Assembly: GCF_000179775.1 (NCBI RefSeq)
Contig: NZ_AEEB01000014.1
Location: forward strand, 62,001-126,000
Length of the DNA stretch: 64,000 nt
Origin: Ahrensia sp. R2A130
Lineage (GTDB): Bacteria; Pseudomonadota; Alphaproteobacteria; Rhizobiales; Rhizobiaceae
Direction: 5' to 3'
Shown: positions 9,043 through 16,822 of the stretch, piece after piece
Layout of the letters: the number at the start of each line of letters is the position of its first letter
Position numbering within the stretch: position 1 is the stretch's first letter
The notes under the pieces: model-generated
Told to the model about the DNA's origin: nothing
Database searches by the model: none
Seen by the model: only the letters and a program-made list of their open reading frames with translations
Program-made: the position numbers and the translations under genes

Positions 9043-9600
9043 CGACCCAACCAATTCTCGTGCATTCTATCGCAGTTGCGGTCTTGATTGCGGGCTGCAC
9101 GACGACAAACGTACCTTCGAACTGGCTCGAACCGTCGTTGGCACATGTCAGCAATGTGTTTGTTGATACATAGACCCGACCCGATGGCGAGATAGTCGAC
9201 AGCAATTTTATGAATTTGGCATTTTCCGGCGGAGCTACCCGCGCGGCTGTCTTCGCCTATTGAATGCTGTCACAGATGTAAGCGAACACCCACCAGGCAG
9301 TAATCGACAGGTGACAGGCTACGTTTGCTTCCTATTCGTTGACGTCGAAATATGCTTCGATTCCTTCCGCTCAACCAGGCGCAACTAGCAGCAGGATCTC
9401 ATCAACTACCGCTGCGCCCTATCCAAAGCGAAGGTGGATTGGTTGTGGGGAAATCTCACAGGGTGGAACTGCCGCGATCTCAAAATCCTCGTTGATCAAA
9501 TGCGCTTGGACCAGTCGGATGCTTCGATCGAGGATAATTGAACTATGTGCCAATGCTGTTGAATCTGTCGGTCGAGCAAGTCGACCTAAAGATGAAACCG
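9039..9600 (+). pseudogene. Decayed patatin-like phospholipase lipoprotein
   Basis: A broken gene starting at GTG 9039, overlapping the kinase stop by four bases. The first frame encodes a lipoprotein signal peptide with lipobox LIAGC, is stopped by TAG at 9171, and continues in the same frame to MNLAFSGGATRAAVFAY, which matches the patatin nucleophile elbow (GxSxG-type SGGGTRAAxFAYG), before TGA at 9261. Further on, other frames carry NYRCALSK...GWNCRDLKILVDQMRLDQ and, shifted, LNYVPMLLNLSVEQVDL, which resemble the C-terminal part of patatin-like lipoproteins. Much of the middle is missing. It was probably the third cistron of the two-component operon. Confidence 0.7.
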
Positions 9601-9737
9601 GTTGCCATGCGCTGGAGTTAAGCCTCGTCTTCCAAGGCTACCTTACCAGCACTCGCGGGTTTTCTCAGGCGGGGAAACTAACCATTTTCGCTCCAGGTGT
9701 CGATGCGCCGAAGTTCATCGTGCCTTAGTGGCGTGGC
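9601..9737. other. Non-coding remainder
   Basis: No gene, RNA or clear terminator is visible between the patatin remnant and the convergent protease gene. It is probably further decayed remnant sequence. Confidence 0.5.
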
Positions 9738-11201
9738 TTAATAGGCTGCTGAAATTTCATCTGTCGAATTGCCTTGATGGCTACTTTCATCGCTTGTGGA
9801 TTTGCGTGGCAGCGTAACAAACAGCGGTCGATCATTTCCGCGACGCATAAGCACCGGCAGAGCTTCTGCAGTGGCCTCGCTCCACAAGCGTTCTATGTCA
9901 TCGTTTGTCGGCCCATGATGCATGGCAAACATCTCAACGGTGTCACCGGGCACAATCCCACCCAACTCAGCTGCTGAGCTTTTTGCGACTGTCGTAACTA
10001 TGGATGTTTTGTCAGCTTGCTTCTCGACGATGAGGCCGTGTGGCAAGCTTCGCTCGCTCCTAGACGGGCGCTCTTTAGCGGAAACCTTGGTCTGGATTTT
10101 CTGCTCTCCAATGGTGAGCTGTTTAATGAAATGGGCTTCTTTTTGCAGCTTGCCAGAGCTAAGCCGGTGCACCTTTAGCCCTTTCAATTTTTGACCGGGC
10201 AACTTGTCCAAAAGTAGTTTTCCCAAATCTCGCAAGCTGTTGAAGCGGGTTCCATCTGCTTCCGCCAAGACGTCTCCGACTTTGATCCCTACTGCCCCAG
10301 CTGGGCTGCTGTAGTCCACTGCCGATACCAGCAAGCCTGCGCGGTTCGTCCAGCCGATAGTTGCGCCCAGTGAGGGCGAAATTTGCTGGAGTTGCAGACC
10401 CAGTGACGGCGCAGTTTGCTGTCCGTTGTGAAAACGAAACAGCGCGCGTTCAATGTGGCTGACCGGTGTTGCGAGGCCGATGCCGGCGAAGCTCGAAGTC
10501 TCGTCTGGAATTGCTGTGTTCATGCTGACAACTTCACCGTTTGCGTCCACCAACGGTCCGCCGGAACTGCCGTGATTGATCGCGGCATCATGCTGGATGT
10601 AGTCGACTGGGTCATCGTCACGGAAGGCTACATCAATGTTGCTGATGAAACCGCGCGTAACGGTACTAGCGTAGCCCAGTGGAGCGCCAATGGCTGCGAT
10701 TGGGTCACCGAATTTTGGTTTGGATTTTGACAATTTTAGTGTCGAAACCCCAGTCTGGATGTGTGGATCAAGAATGGCAACGTCGCTTGCACGATCATCA
10801 ATCTGCACTGTCGCCTCTAAAACCTGCCCCTCGAAGGTGCGCACCCAAACAGTTTCTGCTCCAGCAACCACGTGGCTGTTCGTGATGATGATCAAGCCCG
10901 GTGTGTAGCGGGCGGCATTTATGATGTTGTCGATCGCGTAAAAGAACCCCGAGCCGTAACCTCCAAGGCTCGCAGGATGCGATACACCTCTTGGATCGTT
11001 CGGAAAAACTTCGACCACGGCTGCCCGCGCCTGTTCCAATTCTTTGAGTTCGAAATTGAGAACCGTTTCAGGAAACAACGCATCTGGCGAACGTTCCGGC
11101 AAGTATTTCGGCGGCCGTGGCGCTGACATGGCAGGTGCGACGAGTGCCGCGCTTCCGGCCAGTACGCCGCCGGTTAGGAAACCTCTTCTGTTGGACGGCA
11201 T
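9738..11201 (-). CDS. HtrA/Deg-like serine protease with PDZ domains
   Basis: Exported serine protease of 487 residues. The N-terminus NRRGFLTG followed by a hydrophobic stretch and PAMSA looks like a Tat signal. The trypsin-like domain has a complete triad: His110 (TNSHVVAG), Asp140 (ASDVAILD) and Ser213 (NHGSSGGPL). Two PDZ-like regions follow, about residues 255-345 (SPAGAVGIKVGDVLAEADG) and 385-465 (SSAAELGGIVPGDTVEMF). It differs from standard DegP in its long inter-PDZ linker rich in Lys and Ser. Its gene lies downstream of the paralogue gene at 11337, separated by 135 bases. It probably degrades or processes envelope proteins. Confidence 0.9.
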   Translation of the reverse strand: MPSNRRGFLTGGVLAGSAALVAPAMSAPRPPKYLPERSPDALFPETVLNFELKELEQARAAVVEVFPNDPRGVSHPASLGGYGSGFFYAIDNIINAARYTPGLIIITNSHVVAGAETVWVRTFEGQVLEATVQIDDRASDVAILDPHIQTGVSTLKLSKSKPKFGDPIAAIGAPLGYASTVTRGFISNIDVAFRDDDPVDYIQHDAAINHGSSGGPLVDANGEVVSMNTAIPDETSSFAGIGLATPVSHIERALFRFHNGQQTAPSLGLQLQQISPSLGATIGWTNRAGLLVSAVDYSSPAGAVGIKVGDVLAEADGTRFNSLRDLGKLLLDKLPGQKLKGLKVHRLSSGKLQKEAHFIKQLTIGEQKIQTKVSAKERPSRSERSLPHGLIVEKQADKTSIVTTVAKSSAAELGGIVPGDTVEMFAMHHGPTNDDIERLWSEATAEALPVLMRRGNDRPLFVTLPRKSTSDESSHQGNSTDEISAAY

Positions 11202-11336
11202 GGTGCGCTCCTTAAGTGCAGACGTGTGTCATTGATCGCGTGGGCAGGCCAAGCGCGATGTGTGGTTTGATTTTCGGCAGTGACGTAGTCGAAGTGCTCC
11301 GCCCGAGCTATGGAGACAGGCGGCGCTGATCTTCGT

Positions 11337-12047
11337 TTAGTTTGTCAGCAGCACATAGGTGTTGCGGATGCGACCCTGATTGCGGATGCCGATGGAGAAA
11401 GTGCCCGTCCAACGCGGATACCAGCTGCAACGCAGTTTGTCTGAGTAGGAACGGTCCTTGCAGACCGTGTTGCCGTTCTGATCCAGCACAACCATGTCTA
11501 GATTGGTGTCGCCATCGCCGATTAAAGTGACCTGCGCCAGACTACCGCCCTCGAACGTGTCGCGGATAATGTGGGTGCGACCGGCAAGTAAGCCCTTCAC
11601 GAGGCGACCGGGACCGCGCAGACGACCGCGTGGTTGTTCTGCCTTCACATCTTCGATCAGTCCCTTGTAAGTCTCGTTGTCACCGGCAAGTTTGCTCGCG
11701 GTGGCCAGCATATCTTCCAGTGTTGTGGGAGCGGTTGTCTTGTCGGCCTCTTCCGTGGTGTCAGCACCGTCTTCGACTTTTTCTTCGACCTCGATTTCTG
11801 AGTCGCTCACCGGTGTCGTTGCGATAATTTTGGCAGCTGCAATGACGGCCAGCGCGTCGTTGTTTTCTGTGCCGTAGGCATAGAGGTCATAAGCGGTGGA
11901 GATCGCGTTTTGACCTGTGTCGACCATTTTGCCGGTCTGAACTTGGTTCAGCCCAGTCTGGTCCTGCGCGAACGATAGCGTGGGAGTTGCTACAGATACC
12001 GCAACAATGGCGGCTGTTGCGAAAAAAGTGCTCTTCAATTTCGTCAT
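11337..12047 (-). CDS. Exported protein of unknown function, PPC-like C-terminal domain (paralogue 2)
   Basis: A 236-residue exported protein with a signal peptide cleaved after LSFA. An acidic, low-complexity linker (EIEVEEKVEDGADTTEEADK) lies around residues 83-103. The C-terminal 70 residues (FEGGSLAQVTLIGDGDTNLD to the terminal VLLTN) are homologous to the protein at 6133-6819, with the two Cys conserved (TVCKD, LRCSW). Both proteins are encoded beside exported proteases and both have a copy of the same 17-bp motif upstream (here 12142-12158). They may be protease substrates, inhibitors or ligand-binding partners; the sequence does not decide. Confidence 0.75.
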   Translation of the reverse strand: MTKLKSTFFATAAIVAVSVATPTLSFAQDQTGLNQVQTGKMVDTGQNAISTAYDLYAYGTENNDALAVIAAAKIIATTPVSDSEIEVEEKVEDGADTTEEADKTTAPTTLEDMLATASKLAGDNETYKGLIEDVKAEQPRGRLRGPGRLVKGLLAGRTHIIRDTFEGGSLAQVTLIGDGDTNLDMVVLDQNGNTVCKDRSYSDKLRCSWYPRWTGTFSIGIRNQGRIRNTYVLLTN

Positions 12048-12141
12048 TCCAGTTAGTCTCCATCACTTGTGCGTATCCCGGGGCGGGGTCGCTGTAGTGA
12101 ATATCTACCAGTCGGAAATGTGGGCCGACATTCGTTATAGA

Positions 12142-12158
12142 TGACAAATTCCGTTATG
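12142..12158 (-). promoter_or_regulatory. 17-bp operator-like motif, copy 2
   Basis: On the minus strand this reads CATAACGGAATTTGTCA, 13 to 15 matches to the copies at 6898 and 19104, starting 95 bases upstream of the gene at 12047. No good -35/-10 pair is adjacent, although TAGATATT lies further downstream. Confidence 0.55.
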
Positions 12159-12210
12159 CGCCTAAGCCAACACAGATGGCCGCACGAGATGAGGCCATCT
12201 GTGTTGATAC

Positions 12211-13263
12211 TTATCTTTGTAACGTGTTCAGCACCCAATCGCCGTAGTTGCCTGCGCGAGTGTAGGCGGAAAATTGCGCTTTCACATCGCAGCCTTTGCC
12301 ATTGCGCGCGGCCATTCCCCACGACACAACGCCCGCCTGGATGTAGCTACCGTTGTTCAATTTCACGACCAATGGTCCGCCGCTATCGCCTGAGCATGCG
12401 CCCTTTGGGCCTTGCGGTGAGCCGGAGCAGATCATGTTTTCGCTCATAGGGCGTGGGGCCTTGGAGACAATCTCCAGCCATGCAGCTTGCGCATTCTTGC
12501 CGCTCAGACCCAGCTGTTGTGCGGCCAATGAAAAGGCTTTCACGGCACCGCGGGCGCGTTGGTTCACGATGGCGCGGTTGCACACCTGCCGGTCGATCAT
12601 CTGGATGGTCGCCTCACGCAGATCGCTTGATGGTTTGCCGCTTTCCGTCAGGCCCCAACCTGTGACTATTGTCGGGATGCCCGGGCGCTCGAGCACGTCG
12701 GCGAATTCACCGGAGGGAATGGAGATGGTGCTGTACTTCGTCTGCGGTCTGCGGGCGAGTTTTATGAGCGCAATATCATTGTCGAAGCCGTTGGGGTTGT
12801 AACCCTCGTGAGAATAGATCGCTTCGATAGGAACGAGGTCGCCTTGTCCGTTGGCAATCTTGTTGGTACCGGCGAGGATGCGAACTGTGTCTTTATCAAC
12901 GAGCTTCGGCCCTTCCTTCGTCATCGAGATAACGCAGTGTGCTGCGGTTAGAACCCACGTGTCCTGAATGAGAGATCCGCCGCAGAATTGGCCCAAACGG
13001 GTGCGGTCTTTGTTGGTTTTCATCAACGCGACCTGCCAAGGCCATGCACCATTTTCTGCAATCTGGCCGTTAACGACGCGGCTTGTTTCTTCTTCGGTCT
13101 CGGAGTCGATGAAGGCCTGTTTCTCTGCGCTGCCTGCGCGATCGTACGGCATTATTATGTCGCTGGCTTCCGCGTCATAATTGAAGGCGGATTGTGCATA
13201 TGCCGGCTGGTAAAGTGTTAGAGCTGTGGCGGCGAGGCAGGTTTTTGCAAGTGTCTTCAACAT
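12211..13263 (-). CDS. Exported chymotrypsin-fold (S1) serine protease, zymogen-like
   Basis: Peptidase S1 of 350 residues with a signal peptide ending near residue 23 (PAYA). A propeptide of about 39 residues leads to a classical activation site, SR|VVNG, cut after Arg62. Catalytic residues are His109 (LTAAHC), Asp163 (NDIALI) and Ser294 (SGDSGGP). The residue at the trypsin Asp189 position is Gly288, so specificity should be for small or hydrophobic side chains rather than Lys/Arg. Self-activation at Arg62 is therefore unlikely, and another protease is probably needed. It lies downstream of the CHAT and small membrane protein genes and may share their transcript. Confidence 0.92.
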   Translation of the reverse strand: MLKTLAKTCLAATALTLYQPAYAQSAFNYDAEASDIIMPYDRAGSAEKQAFIDSETEEETSRVVNGQIAENGAWPWQVALMKTNKDRTRLGQFCGGSLIQDTWVLTAAHCVISMTKEGPKLVDKDTVRILAGTNKIANGQGDLVPIEAIYSHEGYNPNGFDNDIALIKLARRPQTKYSTISIPSGEFADVLERPGIPTIVTGWGLTESGKPSSDLREATIQMIDRQVCNRAIVNQRARGAVKAFSLAAQQLGLSGKNAQAAWLEIVSKAPRPMSENMICSGSPQGPKGACSGDSGGPLVVKLNNGSYIQAGVVSWGMAARNGKGCDVKAQFSAYTRAGNYGDWVLNTLQR

Positions 13264-13302
13264 GATTGGTCCTTTGATTTGTAAGCGATGAGACGGTTGA
13301 AT

Positions 13303-13566
13303 TTAACTCATGGATTTGCCCACGAGCAGGAAAGGGAATGTTGCGATTAACCCCGCAAATGCGATGGCGAATAGCGTTGTGTATTTTCGAAAAAACTTGG
13401 TCTGCCCGCTGTCCTTGATTTTTTGCATCATGGTCTGATTGCTTGGCAGAGCGGTATCCTCGAACTTCCGTATCAATGGCACGATAATGCGTAATATGTT
13501 GATGGCTGCGAAGACGCCGAGCAGCATCCATCCGACCAAAATAACGATGACGATGTTCAGGATCAT
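13303..13566 (-). CDS. Small membrane protein in the caspase/CHAT operon
   Basis: An 87-residue protein with two predicted membrane helices (about residues 2-24 and 62-82) joined by a basic/polar loop. Its ATG overlaps the stop of the CHAT gene as ATGA, so it is translationally coupled to it. No family is recognised. Tight coupling suggests it works with the CHAT protein, for example as a membrane anchor, but that is inference. A start 10 codons upstream is possible but would overlap the CHAT coding end more. Confidence 0.75.
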   Translation of the reverse strand: MILNIVIVILVGWMLLGVFAAINILRIIVPLIRKFEDTALPSNQTMMQKIKDSGQTKFFRKYTTLFAIAFAGLIATFPFLLVGKSMS

Positions 13567-16500
13567 TGAGTGCCAACCAATACGAATGGTGCCCAAGCTG
13601 CGGGGTGCGCATATGCGGGCTTCGACTTGTCATCCATAAGTTTGAGCATAGCTTTCTGCAGTGCTTTTGCGCGAGATAGGCTATTGTTCTGCCGCTGCGC
13701 TTGCAACGTGTTTATGGTGAGGTCTGCAGCGGCATCGTCCAACACTGGCCAGTGCGAAACCAGCAATGACCGTGCGCCTGCATAAAGCGCTGCACTGGCT
13801 AATCCAGACAGTCCCTCGGCGCCGTTCGATCCATCTCCCGCAGCCGTATTGCATGCTGAAAAAATCACCCACTCGGCATCAAGATCAAGCAGTGCCAGTT
13901 CCGAAGCGGTGAGCAATCCGTCGTCTTCTTCGCTGGCTTTCTTTGGTGGAGTGAACACAAGGGCTGGTTCCGTTAGGCCCGATAGTTCTCCTGCGACAAG
14001 GCCATGAGTTGCGAAAATGACCACATCAGCACCTATGAACGCGGTGGTTTTAACTGCAGTTTCGCTTGCTTCCTCAGCCAATTTCAATGTGGATGATGGT
14101 GCATCCAGTGCCTTGGCTATGCTTTCCAGTTCGCGTTTTGTGTTGGGCAACGGAGCGAGCGCGCGAACCGCTTCGACATTGGCAAGTTCGCCATCGAAAA
14201 GCGCCGTTGCATTTCCTAGCGCCCTCGTAGCTCCTGCTATTCCGCCCAACACAGGTGCGCCAAACGCTACGAGTTGCGGACCATCGCTTTTCGTAGTGTC
14301 GGCTCCGTTCGATTGAGCTTCCGGTCCAGCGATATAACTGATGGATGGAAGTGTAACGAAGGCGTGGTCGCGGATGAGCCAAGCCGAAGAACGTAACGCT
14401 TCCGCGTCAGTATCTTCGCCTAAAGGCGGTTGCGATATTAAGAGCGACAAAGGAAGAGATGAAAGCGCGCCGTTGGCTTGATGCAGGATGACGCCGCGTC
14501 CTTTGGTGATTTTAGAAAACGGCTCCATTAATTGCTTGTAAAGAGCGTATGCCAAAGCACGGTCATAGCCCTTTGCGGCGTTGCTTACTCCTTCATCAAG
14601 GGAGTCTGCGCCGCGAACAGTGGCGCTGGTTTCAATAGAGGCCCGCAGCGTCTTGATGGAGGCTGCCAGTTCTACGGTGGAAGGTGTGAGCTTGCGAAAT
14701 GCAAACCCGTTTGTGCTGATTGCCCAGCCGAAAACTCTGCTCTCGGTCTGGAAATACGACAGCACAACATTCTCTTCGCCCAGTCTGCTTTGGATCTCTT
14801 TTATCGAAACCGTGTCGATGCTCGCGCGCTCCTGAAAATCAGGGAAGCGCTTGCGTAGCTCCGCCTCGACCTGTGAGACTTTCAAGAGGATGTTTCGCGA
14901 TTGGCCGTCCAGCGCAACCAATTCCGGATTGGCTTCCATTTTCCCTTGCGCGCGCATTGTATCGATGCGCTTCGCAACCTTCATAAGGCCTGTGTTGAGG
15001 TCCTGTTGTTTGCGCAACAGATCGCGCAACCCTTCGTCTTCGACACCGTTACGTTGGTTGACGCGAAACAAGACGTCTTCGACGCGGCTGCCATTGGCCC
15101 ATTGTGAAGCCTGAAAAGCCTCGTCCGCCACAGCTAATGACTGCGGAAGGTCGACCAAAAGAGCCATGAGGCGTGAGAACAGGGGTTTGTTGCCATTGCG
15201 GAAAACCCGCATTCGGCGGTTTGCTTCCGGGTCGAATTGCTGCAGACCCAAGATGCTTTTTTCCTGCGCGACAATTTCCTGAAGTCTGGCGATTGCGGTG
15301 CGTGATACGGTTAGCGCGTCTTCCCGCTCATCTTGCTCAAGCAGCAGATTGGCATAGCCATTAATGATAGGCAGGTCCGCCACGCCCCGTATGGCAGCGT
15401 TTTCCATTTCTTTGATAGCCAAACGGTACAAAGATAGCGCTTGATCTCCTTTACCGATGCGCTGAGCGGTTGCCGCTAGGCTGGCGATTTTGGAGGCTTT
15501 AACACCGGAGGTTGTCTGCGAATTCATCACTCGTTTTTCATTTTCTACAAGCAGTTCGCCTGCCTGAATATTTAATCCTATGGCGCTGTAGATGGTTGCC
15601 AGATCAAGCTGGCGGATGGAGTAAAGCTCGGTATTTGTTGAACCCAATCTGCCACTCATATCGACGGATGCTTCTGCAAGTTCCCGTGCAGCATCGGGCT
15701 CGCCATTGATCGCCAGCGTGCGCGCCAGCTCCATGAAAACGTCGGCCATCATGATAGACTCAGCTGCGCCGCCAGCGCGCATTGTGTTCATGACTGCCAG
15801 ATAGCGGTTGAAGGATTCCTTGGTCTTGCCAATCGTGTCATCGGCGAAGGCAAGGGACATTTGGCCGTTGAGAACTACCGGGTGTTGAGGTGATAGCTCT
15901 GCTTTTTGTATCAAGCGCCACGCCATGTTTGCGGTGTGGGAAGCGGCCTGTTCACCCATCAGATAGGGACCGAACTCATGAACCGACTGTACGGTCAGCA
16001 AGGGGCGGGTGGCGTTCTTGCCGATGAACATATTCAGGAAAGTGGACATCGCAGCAGATGTTTGCGGATCGGATAGGAGCGACATCGCATTGGTGCGCCT
16101 CAGATGGGCGATCAGTAAATTGGGCCGCGAAGCGGGGTCGTCTGCAGTCTCACCCAATAACTCTAACGCTTCTTCAGCTCGCTCCAAGGCAGTTGCCGCC
16201 TCCAGCATAAGTAGGCTGGCGGCGCTCGCAGCACTTGTCGCAAGAGCTGCCAGCTCTGGGTCCGCAGCTTTTAAATCATCCCAATCGAAGATCGGATTCG
16301 CGAGGATCGATACCCAGTTTGGCCGAAGCTCGGCTGATATTCTCAACAGGTAGTCTATAGCTTCACGCGGCCGACCGTAGAGAACATCAAGCTCTGCGCG
16401 CTCGACGACTAAACGGGCTTCGAGCAGGTCTGCTAATGCTTGATCTTTGATTTGAGATAGAAATGCCACGCCGTTGTTGAACGATTTCTCGGCGTTCTCT

Positions 16501-16820
16501 CGATCACCGAGCAATCGGAAGAAGCGCACTGATAAGCCGTAGAAATGCAGAACGCGAGCGATTTCAAAATCGTTTGTTGGCGTTTCCTGAACCTTGGTTT
16601 GGTGGTGCTGATAACGTTCGATCAACACGTCAGATTCGTTGCGAAAATAGGCGTCCTGCACTTCGTCTAGCATCGTGTAGTAAACACGAGCATGGCCCAG
16701 ATCATCGTCGTCTACTGCGGCTTGCGCTATGCCAACCTGTCCTGCGATCAAACAAATCAACAACGCCAACTGAATAAGAGCGAAACATATATTCTCGCGA
16801 GGATGAGGCAGGAAACGCAT
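13563..16820 (-). CDS. Exported TPR-CHAT protein (clan CD peptidase-like)
   Basis: A 1085-residue protein with an N-terminal hydrophobic signal (about residues 13-34, ending IAQA). The central part, about residues 40-600, is alpha-helical with TPR-like repeats (for example GDQALSLYRLAIKEME). The C-terminal CHAT domain, about residues 740-1085, has the two expected catalytic residues: His939 in IFATHGL and Cys990 in FSACNTA. The closing block (SHWPV, HPAAWAPFVLVG) is typical of CHAT proteins. CHAT domains are caspase-related proteases; TPRs usually bind partners or substrates. It starts 2 bases after the caspase-like gene and is coupled to the small membrane protein behind it. An envelope location is unusual compared with cytoplasmic TPR-CHAT proteases. 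Confidence 0.9.
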   Translation of the reverse strand: MRFLPHPRENICFALIQLALLICLIAGQVGIAQAAVDDDDLGHARVYYTMLDEVQDAYFRNESDVLIERYQHHQTKVQETPTNDFEIARVLHFYGLSVRFFRLLGDRENAEKSFNNGVAFLSQIKDQALADLLEARLVVERAELDVLYGRPREAIDYLLRISAELRPNWVSILANPIFDWDDLKAADPELAALATSAASAASLLMLEAATALERAEEALELLGETADDPASRPNLLIAHLRRTNAMSLLSDPQTSAAMSTFLNMFIGKNATRPLLTVQSVHEFGPYLMGEQAASHTANMAWRLIQKAELSPQHPVVLNGQMSLAFADDTIGKTKESFNRYLAVMNTMRAGGAAESIMMADVFMELARTLAINGEPDAARELAEASVDMSGRLGSTNTELYSIRQLDLATIYSAIGLNIQAGELLVENEKRVMNSQTTSGVKASKIASLAATAQRIGKGDQALSLYRLAIKEMENAAIRGVADLPIINGYANLLLEQDEREDALTVSRTAIARLQEIVAQEKSILGLQQFDPEANRRMRVFRNGNKPLFSRLMALLVDLPQSLAVADEAFQASQWANGSRVEDVLFRVNQRNGVEDEGLRDLLRKQQDLNTGLMKVAKRIDTMRAQGKMEANPELVALDGQSRNILLKVSQVEAELRKRFPDFQERASIDTVSIKEIQSRLGEENVVLSYFQTESRVFGWAISTNGFAFRKLTPSTVELAASIKTLRASIETSATVRGADSLDEGVSNAAKGYDRALAYALYKQLMEPFSKITKGRGVILHQANGALSSLPLSLLISQPPLGEDTDAEALRSSAWLIRDHAFVTLPSISYIAGPEAQSNGADTTKSDGPQLVAFGAPVLGGIAGATRALGNATALFDGELANVEAVRALAPLPNTKRELESIAKALDAPSSTLKLAEEASETAVKTTAFIGADVVIFATHGLVAGELSGLTEPALVFTPPKKASEEDDGLLTASELALLDLDAEWVIFSACNTAAGDGSNGAEGLSGLASAALYAGARSLLVSHWPVLDDAAADLTINTLQAQRQNNSLSRAKALQKAMLKLMDDKSKPAYAHPAAWAPFVLVGTQ

Positions 16821-16822
16821 GG

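Noticed and set aside
9339..9728. Open frame of 129 codons as a new gene
   Set aside because: It overlaps the patatin remnant in another frame and has no ribosome binding site or motif.
11202..11336. A fourth copy of the 17-bp motif upstream of the HtrA-like gene
   Set aside because: TGAC is present near 11281 but the rest of the motif does not match.
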